Source of the DNA: Victivallales bacterium | Lineage (GTDB): Bacteria; Verrucomicrobiota; Lentisphaeria; Victivallales; JAADHT01 | Reading direction: 5' to 3' | DNA length: 5,340 nt | Assembly: GCA_016930955.1 (NCBI GenBank) | Contig: JAFGFR010000168.1 | Location: 1-5,340 of the forward strand | In this document: in pieces, positions 1 to 4,569 of the stretch | How the letters are laid out: every line of letters starts with the position of its first letter | How positions within the stretch are numbered: the first letter of the stretch is position 1 | The notes under the pieces: model-generated | The model's input: only the letters and a program-made list of their open reading frames with translations | Databases searched by the model: none | What the model was told of the DNA's origin: nothing | Program-made: the position numbers and the translations under genes

Positions 1-146
1 GCGTATTTCTCGGCCATCGCCGCCGCGCGTTCGGGAATGATGTCGCAAAGGCAGGCCACCTCGGAATTATCGTGGCTTGCAATTGCCTCGATATGTGACG
101 GTGCGATGACTCCACACCCCACTACCGCGAATCTTAGCTTCTTCAT
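1..146 (-). CDS. Gfo/Idh/MocA-family oxidoreductase, N-terminal fragment
   Basis: Only the first 48 codons are inside the window; the gene continues past the left edge. The translation starts MKKLRFAVVGCGVIAPSH, a beta strand followed by a dinucleotide-binding loop with G10, G12, I14 and H18. D35 ends the second strand (EVACLCD), where an acidic residue usually contacts the adenosine ribose of NAD. This GxGxI...H pattern at the extreme N-terminus is typical of the Gfo/Idh/MocA family, which are NAD(P)-dependent dehydrogenases of sugars, inositols and related substrates. The substrate cannot be read because the C-terminal domain is missing. The start at 144-146 is preceded by AAGAGGAGT (155-147), a good but very close Shine-Dalgarno; the nearby ATG at 157-159 is out of frame. 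A copy of the dispersed repeat (174-188) lies in its leader. The family call is fairly sure; other Rossmann dehydrogenases remain possible. Confidence 0.8.
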   Translation of the reverse strand, partial: MKKLRFAVVGCGVIAPSHIEAIASHDNSEVACLCDIIPERAAAMAEKY

Positions 147-173
147 ACTCCTCTTTCATGCGTGAACACTGAA

Positions 174-188
174 TTTTGAAATTGGCTC
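174..188 (+). repeat. Dispersed repeat core, copy R1
   Basis: TTTTGAAATTGGCTC, identical to copy R5 at 3171-3185 and one base different from R2 and R4. It lies 27 bases upstream of the oxidoreductase start codon. The preceding bases (157-173, beginning CATGCG and containing CACT) loosely resemble the 44-bp unit at 382-425 with about 11 internal bases missing, so this may be a shortened copy; that extension is inference. Confidence 0.75.
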
Positions 189-207
189 TACAGTCGGGAC
201 CAAGGTT

Positions 208-235
208 AATCTACATACACGAGAAACATAATCAA
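208..235 (-). promoter_or_regulatory. Weak promoter candidate for the oxidoreductase gene
   Basis: On the minus strand TTGATT (235-230) and TAGATT (213-208) are separated by 16 bases. Each box matches the sigma70 consensus at four of six positions. Transcription would start near 201 and run through the repeat copy at 174-188 before reaching the start codon at 146. The match is modest and could be chance. Confidence 0.25.
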
Positions 236-374
236 ATCCCAAAGCCCCCTCGATGATGAATTATTTAAGGGAAAAGGGAATACCGGACAAATTCTGCACA
301 GGGAGGCCACGCCGACGAGTAAGTGGGCATAGCGTCTTGTTATGTCCCGACCGCTCGGGTGTGGCATTCGCGCC

Positions 375-401
375 AAAAAACCATGCGCTCACAACGCGGT
401 T
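375..401 (-). terminator. Possible intrinsic terminator downstream of the tatA/DUF3137 unit
   Basis: Read on the minus strand, AACCGCG (401-395) can pair with CGC (387-385) and GGTT (382-379) across a 2-base AT bulge, with a 7-base loop. A run of six T (380-375) overlaps and follows the 3' arm. It lies about 125 bases after the DUF3137 stop codon and before the oxidoreductase gene, a sensible place for termination. The bulge and the following GG make it imperfect. Most of the hairpin is contributed by the repeat unit; the T run is not present in the other copy. Confidence 0.3.
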
Positions 402-425
402 CACTCGGAGTTTTGAAACTGGCTC
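382..425 (+). repeat. 44-bp repeat unit ending in core copy R2
   Basis: These 44 bases match the reverse complement of 3089-3132 at 42 positions; the differences are at unit positions 10 and 24. The last 15 bases (411-425) are the core TTTTGAAACTGGCTC, identical to R4. Similarity stops sharply after GGCTC, so that end looks like a true element boundary. No partner inverted core is found upstream, so this is a half element or a decayed copy. The hairpin at 346-359 may be the degraded counterpart of the hairpin inside the 3089-3185 element. Confidence 0.85.
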
Positions 426-526
426 TGGAGATGCAAATAACTGAATTCAACTAAGGTACACTTTTGCGGTTGACCTCAATGACGGCAGGTAAAATGTGTG
501 TTGGAAATGCTTGCTGATTTGCGGAT

Positions 527-1513
527 TCAGGACACTAGTTTCGGGTTCAGCTTCAGCTCGGCGACGATTCCGGTGGCAAGTGTCATGAACTCGAAATGCT
601 CACGGACGAGGCTGAAGCTGTCGTTTTGCGAGAATATCCTCGGCTCAAACAGATTCTTGAGGCACCACAGGGCCACGAATATCTTTCGCCCGGTAAAGGC
701 CACGAAAATGTTGCCGCCTGTTATCCCCTTGGCCTTGCGATGGTACAAGGCCAGCCGCTCCATCATACTGGTGGTCAATATGTATCTGGCCTCGATTTGG
801 TCACTGCCGTAAACGACGAAGAGCTTCTCGAATTCCGGATCCTCGAGCTGTATGAGCTGACCTGATCTGGCAATGTTTAACTTCTGAAGCATCCTGCCGA
901 GAAAGCCGAATGCCTTCTCGGCGAGATCAGGAAGCACCACGGTAGTGCCGTGGAAATTCCTGTTGAAGTCCGCGACGAGAAAAAGCCCCTTGAAGATAGT
1001 GTGCCATTGGGTCTGCCTGCGACCCTTGCTGTCAGTCGTCTGGGTCTTGTACTCGGAGTGTACCTCGGAGAACTCGATGTTGGTGTTGTCAATTCTGCCC
1101 CTGACAAGATCCTCGCCGCGGTAACGGTCGGGCTGCTTGTTGAAAAGCGTGCTCTGCATGTAGGTGCCCTGCGGTATGAACCCCGTGGGTGCGTATTCAA
1201 GACTGGGGTCTATGAACTTGACGATGCCGCCGATGACCCTGTGCTTGAACTCATGTTTGAATTTTTTAAGGTCGGAGTGCAAGCAGGTGAAGTAGCAGAT
1301 GACAGCAAGCACAGCACAGGCGATAAAGGAGGCCACCATCCCGATCGGCCCGAGAAAAAAACCCAGGGCGGTTCCGACAAGCGCCAGAATCCCGCAGACT
1401 GCCCCGATCGTCAGCATCTTGCGGCACAAGCCGCGTCTGATGCCCTCGAGCTCCTCCAATGTCCCTTTCAGGTCGGAGTGGAAAAAAGCCCTCAGCTCCT
1501 CAGGCGACTTCAT
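527..1513 (-). CDS. DUF3137 domain membrane protein
   Basis: A 328-residue protein of a family with no assigned function. Residues 1-32 are charged and probably helical and cytoplasmic. Two membrane segments follow (about 35-53 and 57-77), separated by a short GP turn. The soluble part (about 80-328) carries the conserved blocks I associate with DUF3137: FKGLFLVADFNRNFHG then TVVLPD (174-196), LEDPEFEKLFVVYGSDQ (223-239) and EARYILTTSMMERL (241-254). The family usually shows this order: helical start, membrane pair, then an alpha/beta domain. The ATG at 1511-1513 overlaps the tatA stop codon as ATGA, so translation is probably coupled to tatA; no strong separate ribosome site is needed. This pairing suggests co-production with the Tat pore subunit, but no direct role in export follows from the sequence. 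The DUF call rests on recalled motifs, not a search. Confidence 0.85.
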   Translation of the reverse strand: MKSPEELRAFFHSDLKGTLEELEGIRRGLCRKMLTIGAVCGILALVGTALGFFLGPIGMVASFIACAVLAVICYFTCLHSDLKKFKHEFKHRVIGGIVKFIDPSLEYAPTGFIPQGTYMQSTLFNKQPDRYRGEDLVRGRIDNTNIEFSEVHSEYKTQTTDSKGRRQTQWHTIFKGLFLVADFNRNFHGTTVVLPDLAEKAFGFLGRMLQKLNIARSGQLIQLEDPEFEKLFVVYGSDQIEARYILTTSMMERLALYHRKAKGITGGNIFVAFTGRKIFVALWCLKNLFEPRIFSQNDSFSLVREHFEFMTLATGIVAELKLNPKLVS

Positions 1514-1848
1514 TTGTCATCCGAAAGCTTCTTTTTCTTTCCCGACTTTTTCCCTCTTTTCTTCCCGTCCTTCTTTTTGGCCTCTTTATTTTTTTCGGCG
1601 ACCTTCTTGGCTTTGTCGGACTTGTCCTTGTCTGCCTCCGGTTCCGCAGTTCCGGTGACAGCCGCATCACCGATGTCCTCCGCAGGCTCCTCCGGGTCGC
1701 CGTCTAGAGAGTCCGCAATCTCATCCTTCGCCTTCTTGAACTCCCGTATGCCCTTGCCAAGCCCGCGGGCGACCTCGGGAATCTTCCTGCCACCGAAAAA
1801 CAGCAGTGCCAGCACAAAAATCACCAGCAGTTCCTGATAGCCCAGCAT
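1510..1848 (-). CDS. tatA: Twin-arginine translocase subunit TatA
   Basis: A 112-residue TatA/E protein, the subunit that multimerises to let folded twin-arginine proteins cross the inner membrane. Residues 1-5 are periplasmic, 6-18 (ELLVIFVLALLFF) form the short membrane helix, 19-24 the hinge (GGRKIP), and 25-44 the amphipathic helix (EVARGLGKGIREFKKAKDEI). The hinge and helix match the family signature closely. The tail is unusual: residues 42-73 hold 13 acidic residues and no Lys or Arg, then 74-112 hold 19 Lys. The frame is open further upstream, but the ATG at 1848 is chosen because AGGAGGT (1863-1857) sits 8 bases before it and the protein then begins as TatA proteins do. TatA is preferred over TatB by length, the GKGIREFKKA helix and the Lys-rich tail. 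No tatC is in the window. The stop overlaps the DUF3137 start. Confidence 0.93.
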   Translation of the reverse strand: MLGYQELLVIFVLALLFFGGRKIPEVARGLGKGIREFKKAKDEIADSLDGDPEEPAEDIGDAAVTGTAEPEADKDKSDKAKKVAEKNKEAKKKDGKKRGKKSGKKKKLSDDK

Positions 1849-1856
1849 GATCCCAA

Positions 1857-1863
1857 ACCTCCT
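1857..1863 (-). promoter_or_regulatory. Consensus Shine-Dalgarno of tatA
   Basis: AGGAGGT on the minus strand, 8 bases before the ATG at 1848-1846. It decides the start of tatA against the longer open frame that reaches back to 1932, which would add 28 residues unlike any Tat N-terminus. Confidence 0.9.
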
Positions 1864-1904
1864 ATTTATCGTTGACCGTCTGAAATTGACCCCGTAATCC
1901 TGAT

Positions 1905-1932
1905 AATATAGTATGTCCAACGTGCATTGCAA
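1905..1932 (-). promoter_or_regulatory. Promoter candidate for tatA and the DUF3137 gene
   Basis: On the minus strand TTGCAA (1932-1927) is followed after 16 bases by TATATT (1910-1905). The overlapping TATTAT (1908-1903) would give an 18-base spacer. Transcription would begin near 1897, leaving a leader of about 50 bases. The 111-bp gap after the PEGA-like gene leaves room for an independent promoter, although read-through from that gene is also possible. Confidence 0.45.
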
Positions 1933-1959
1933 GCCTGCATGAAGTCCGCCTGGCCATTT

Positions 1960-2880
1960 CTATTTCCGGCTCTTTAGATTGACCACCAGATGTTTGTCAA
2001 CGCCCGGTCGGGCGATAAAACTGAGTTCCTCGTCGCAACACCCTTCGCGGCGGATAGTGATTTTATGGGCACCGGGAGCAAGTTCCATCCCACGGGAATA
2101 ATCCAATTCACCATCGTCCAGAGAAATGTCGGCATCGGGATAATTAACTTCAATAAAAAGATGGCTTTTTACGTCTTTGGATTCAAGGTCTCGGCTTTTG
2201 CCGGGAAGGTTTGTTGGTTTTAGCTCCCTGGACGGGGCTTTTCTGTTTGGGGAAGTCTCTACGGTTCCATCCCTTCGTGGCAGGGCTGGCCCGGGGCCAC
2301 CGGTTTTCAGGGCAATTATCTTTAATTTCCGATAGGGATGCCCCCCCGTCTGCCAATGGTATTCAGCATCCACATATTCATCTTTGTACCGGGCGTAAGC
2401 ATTCCCTCCACCTCCTTGCGTTGACATCATCATCCCTTCCCACTCCGGTTTCTCATCCCCGGTCAATTTATGCCAATATTCATTCATGAAATTGGAGACC
2501 GCCCCGACAAACACCCCTTTTTTAAGGCTATATAGAGTCTGACCGGTAATCCGTTTGACATTGCCTTCGCTATCGACATGAAGCACCACCGAACGAATAA
2601 ATTCTTTCAACTCCGCTTCGCCGTGCTCGTTGATGTAGTGATATTCGGTCAGGCCAGCTTCCCCAGGCTTCTGCTCTTTCCGCAGATCAAGCCTGTCAAC
2701 CAAATGTCTATCCAATCTTTCAAAGGTACCGATGACACAATCGTCGGACATGCCGAATTCGTTGCTTTTTTGCTTCGCAGCCGCGGGGAACTTATCGATT
2801 AATTCAGGATCCACAAAATAAACATACCCCGCAACCCCCAAGACAATAAGCACTAAAACCAACAAAAACACCTTCATCAT
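1960..2880 (-). CDS. Membrane-anchored protein with C-terminal PEGA-like domain
   Basis: A 306-residue protein that I do not recognise as a named gene. Residues 4-22 form one hydrophobic segment (VFLLVLVLIVLGVAGYVYF) with no clear cleavage site, so it is probably an inner-membrane anchor with the rest in the periplasm. The middle (about 45-195) is a mixed-charge region with several aromatic residues and a GGGG stretch at 156-159. A Pro/Arg/Lys-rich linker (196-236) leads to about 65 residues that look like a PEGA-type beta fold: an opening strand LFIEVNYPDADISLDD (241-256), then LAPGAHKITIRREG (267-280), then a closing strand near LVVNL. PEGA domains are usually extracytoplasmic and linked to surface or wall proteins. 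Two ATG codons are adjacent; the second (2877-2875) is better spaced from GAGGG (2887-2883) and is a likely alternative start. It is transcribed divergently from the propeller gene. Confidence 0.75.
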   Translation of the reverse strand: MMKVFLLVLVLIVLGVAGYVYFVDPELIDKFPAAAKQKSNEFGMSDDCVIGTFERLDRHLVDRLDLRKEQKPGEAGLTEYHYINEHGEAELKEFIRSVVLHVDSEGNVKRITGQTLYSLKKGVFVGAVSNFMNEYWHKLTGDEKPEWEGMMMSTQGGGGNAYARYKDEYVDAEYHWQTGGHPYRKLKIIALKTGGPGPALPRRDGTVETSPNRKAPSRELKPTNLPGKSRDLESKDVKSHLFIEVNYPDADISLDDGELDYSRGMELAPGAHKITIRREGCCDEELSFIARPGVDKHLVVNLKSRK

Positions 2881-2923
2881 TTCCCTCTCATTTCCATGTC
2901 CTTTGTGAAAAACAAAAACACCT
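2861..2923 (-). repeat. 13-bp direct repeat spanning the start of the PEGA-like gene
   Basis: AACAAAAACACCT occurs at 2861-2873 and again at 2911-2923, 50 bases apart; both are followed closely by CATC. On the coding strand the first copy encodes the start of the gene (ATGAAGGTGTTTTTGTT) and the second gives an imitation of it in the leader (ATGAGGTGTTTTTGTT). The upstream ATG at 2926-2924 opens a 12-codon frame ending in TGA at 2890-2888, just before the ribosome binding site. It may be a small local duplication. Confidence 0.6.
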
Positions 2924-2940
2924 CATCGGAGGCCACACGC

Positions 2941-2969
2941 AATATAGGGCGCTGTGACAAATATTTCAA
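2941..2969 (-). promoter_or_regulatory. Promoter candidate for the PEGA-like gene
   Basis: On the minus strand TTGAAA (2969-2964) and TATATT (2946-2941) are exactly 17 bases apart, the best sigma70-type match in the window. Transcription would start near 2934, giving a leader of about 55 bases. The upstream edge lies only 24 bases from repeat copy R3. Confidence 0.55.
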
Positions 2970-2993
2970 TCTGGCTTTGAAGGCAATTCTAGT

Positions 2994-3008
2994 GAGCCGA
3001 TTTCAAAA
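2994..3008 (-). repeat. Dispersed repeat core, copy R3
   Basis: The minus strand reads TTTTGAAATCGGCTC, one base different from R1 and R5. It points the same way as R4 and begins 95 bases before it, almost the same distance as R4 start to R5 end. No matching inverted partner is found in the bases between R3 and R4. Confidence 0.7.
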
Positions 3009-3088
3009 CCCCGCCGATTATCAGGCTTCCCCGCAGTTTTCGGCCTCCGATGTGGCACAGACCCCGATGTGGTGTATATTTTATAGAG

Positions 3089-3185
3089 GAGCCAGTTTCA
3101 AAACTCCGCGTGAACCGCGTTGGGAGCGCATGCCGTGTCTCCGCCCAACCCTTTGGGCGGCCACGGGTGGTTTTGAAATTGGCTC
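3089..3185. repeat. 97-bp palindromic element with terminal inverted repeats (R4 and R5)
   Basis: The ends are GAGCCAGTTTCAAAAC (3089-3104) and GTTTTGAAATTGGCTC (3170-3185), inverted copies with one difference that would be a G-U pair in RNA. Inside is a perfect 8-bp stem CCGCCCAA/TTGGGCGG (3141-3148 with 3153-3160, loop CCCT). It is extended by CCGTG/CACGG (3133-3137 with 3162-3166) across a small internal loop. The left 44 bases recur at 382-425. It carries no coding capacity, and no target-site duplication is evident at its ends. It looks like a MITE or another palindromic intergenic repeat; the mechanism of spread is unknown. Confidence 0.8.
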
Positions 3186-3233
3186 AGGCTCAGAAGGCAA
3201 CAGTTATGCAATGCGGCATCTGGCGGTGTCCGT

Positions 3234-3242
3234 GGAGGAGGG
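3234..3242 (+). promoter_or_regulatory. Ribosome binding site of the propeller gene
   Basis: GGAGGAGGG lies 13 bases before the ATG at 3256, somewhat farther than usual. It supports this start over the earlier in-frame codons at 2896 and 3211, neither of which would place the signal peptide at the N-terminus. Confidence 0.55.
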
Positions 3243-3255
3243 ACAGTTTCACAAC

Positions 3256-4566
3256 ATGAGATATTTCTTTATCGCGATAGTTTACTTGGGCTTGTTTTTC
3301 ACTGCAGGCATCGTGGCGGAGGAAAATGGCCAGGGCAAAACCATGGTGAACGAGGAGGGCGACGACGGACTGCTCTCCCCGGACGAGTTCAGCAAGGCCT
3401 TCTCAAAACCTTTGTACAAAGGCAAGCCCCGCAGCGGGGAAGGGGGAGACGACCCTGATGATCCTGAGCTTCCATACAGGAAAAATTATCTGGGGAAGCC
3501 CCCTTTCTCCAATGGGGGATACGACGGGAAACAGGCTCCTCCTGACTCCCTGGCCGCATCCATCAACAAGCTGCACGACTATTTCTGGCTTCCGCGCTGG
3601 CATTTCATCGGGAAGGGGGAGGTTTATCTTCCCGACGCATCCATGTCCGGGGACTCGAGCATGCTTGCGATCGCTGAGAATGTCCCCGAAAGTCCCGGAT
3701 CAAAAGGATCCATGCTCATTTTCATCAACACATACAACTGGACAATATCACGCGTCCACTATTACCCGGGGAGGCTCCTCAACAGAGTCTTTTTCATCCC
3801 GAACAGTCCTTCAGTCCTGGTCTGGGAAGATGTCCAGAAGGGAATGAACATCCGCAAGCTGCACAAGATAGGCATATCCTCCGGCGAGATAGAAGACTCA
3901 TCGAAAGACATCCCTGATCCACTCGGCTCTTTGGCCATGGCTCCGTCGGGGGAACGCATATTCCTTAAGACCCTGAACAAGGAGACCGATCTGTATGTCT
4001 TCGATGCCGGCAACCTTGGACTGAAACCTCAAAAACGCGACTGCGGCGTGGATGCCGGTTTTCTTCTTGTCTGTCCTGACCGGCTTGCGGTTATCGGGCA
4101 AAGTCGGGTCATCGATCTTTCCATCGGCCAATTGCAGAAAACAGGCGAGACGGAGAATCCTTCGGGAAGTATCCCCGACAGCGCCGTCTGCGCAGGGGAA
4201 GGGAGCCTGGCCATTGCCTCGTATATGGGGACGGTATATCTACTGCATCATGGACAGGCGAAGCTGCTTGACAGGATGGCTGGGAAGGGGATGTTCTACA
4301 AGGCCGACAGCAACACGCTGGCCTTCGAGGTCTTCAAGAATCGCGAGATACGTTTCGTGAATCTTTCGGACTTCTCGGAGATTCAAGGTGTCGAGCCCCC
4401 CAGGATCAAGCCTCCCACTTCAGGCGCGGCGGTGCTGTTGTCATATCTGGAGCATCTTGATAGATATATGCTTCTGGACTCCTCCGGCAACCTTTGCCTC
4501 TATCATAAACCCGGGAAAAAATGGCGCAAGGATCTGATTTTTTCAGCACAGAGGACAGTCGAGTAG
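3256..4566 (+). CDS. Secreted beta-propeller-like protein of unknown function
   Basis: A 436-residue exported protein that I cannot name. Residues 1-21 look like a signal peptide: a short start MRY, a hydrophobic core FFIAIVYLGLFFTAG, and possible cleavage after IVA. There is no lipobox Cys. Residues 30-100 are acidic and low in complexity, with many Gly, Asp and Pro, and include a degenerate EF-hand-like stretch (GDDGLLSPDEF, 35-45). From about 110 to 430 the chain has repeated strand-rich units of roughly 40-50 residues, such as SSMLAIAENV (134-143), SVLVWED (186-192), ERIFLKTLNKETDLYVFD (233-250), DRLAVIGQSRVIDLS (275-289), SLAIASYMGTVYLL (317-330) and RYMLLDSSGNLCLY (403-416). These suggest a WD40/YVTN-type propeller, although no blade is canonical. 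The start at 3256 is chosen for the signal peptide and GGAGGG at 3237-3242; the frame stays open back to 2896. The permease gene follows after 3 bases. Confidence 0.75.
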   Translation: MRYFFIAIVYLGLFFTAGIVAEENGQGKTMVNEEGDDGLLSPDEFSKAFSKPLYKGKPRSGEGGDDPDDPELPYRKNYLGKPPFSNGGYDGKQAPPDSLAASINKLHDYFWLPRWHFIGKGEVYLPDASMSGDSSMLAIAENVPESPGSKGSMLIFINTYNWTISRVHYYPGRLLNRVFFIPNSPSVLVWEDVQKGMNIRKLHKIGISSGEIEDSSKDIPDPLGSLAMAPSGERIFLKTLNKETDLYVFDAGNLGLKPQKRDCGVDAGFLLVCPDRLAVIGQSRVIDLSIGQLQKTGETENPSGSIPDSAVCAGEGSLAIASYMGTVYLLHHGQAKLLDRMAGKGMFYKADSNTLAFEVFKNREIRFVNLSDFSEIQGVEPPRIKPPTSGAAVLLSYLEHLDRYMLLDSSGNLCLYHKPGKKWRKDLIFSAQRTVE

Positions 4567-4569
4567 CAC

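Larger units (their letters stand above)
147..526. other. Intergenic stretch without a supported gene
   Basis: This stretch separates the stop of the DUF3137 gene from the start of the oxidoreductase. It holds repeat copies R1 and R2, a small perfect hairpin at 346-359 (CCCGA, loop CCGC, TCGGG), a terminator-like structure at 375-401 on the minus strand and a weak promoter at 208-235. A 63-codon plus-strand frame at 253-444 has no ribosome binding site and ends inside repeat R2, so it is not called as a gene. Confidence 0.7.
2881..3255. other. Divergent intergenic region rich in repeats
   Basis: This 375-bp region lies between two divergent genes. It contains the leader and promoter of the PEGA-like gene (2881-2969), repeat copy R3 (2994-3008), a pair of CCGATGTGG direct repeats (3047-3055 and 3064-3072), the 97-bp inverted-repeat element (3089-3185) and the ribosome binding site of the propeller gene. 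A plus-strand frame in phase with the propeller gene is open throughout from 2896, but its predicted residues are built largely from the repeats and it lacks a start signal. I found no convincing plus-strand promoter; TATATT at 3075-3080 lacks a good partner box. Confidence 0.75.

Noticed and set aside
253..444. 63-codon plus-strand frame between the oxidoreductase and DUF3137 genes
   Set aside because: It has no ribosome binding site, shows no recognisable family pattern, and its C-terminus is translated from the dispersed repeat.
950..1837. Long plus-strand frame (295 codons) opposite tatA and the DUF3137 gene
   Set aside because: It is antisense to two genes with clear family motifs; its Phe/Ser-rich end is just the complement of the TatA Lys-rich tail.
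1510..1848. TatB instead of TatA
   Set aside because: The short length, GGRKIP hinge, GKGIREFKKA amphipathic helix and Lys-rich tail fit TatA/E better.
1849..1932. 28-codon N-terminal extension of tatA
   Set aside because: The perfect Shine-Dalgarno 8 bases before 1848 and the normal Tat N-terminus there make the extension unlikely; it would also contain the promoter candidate.
2994..3185. CRISPR array
   Set aside because: Three cores at roughly 95-base intervals are in mixed orientation, and the spacing is much too long for repeat-spacer units.
3089..3185. Integron attC site or insertion sequence end
   Set aside because: There is no integrase or transposase in the window, no typical attC core triplets in the expected layout, and no target-site duplication at the edges.
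3089..3185. REP element served by a RAYT transposase
   Set aside because: The expected tetranucleotide head beside a short palindrome is not clear, and the terminal inverted repeats are more MITE-like; it stays unclassified.
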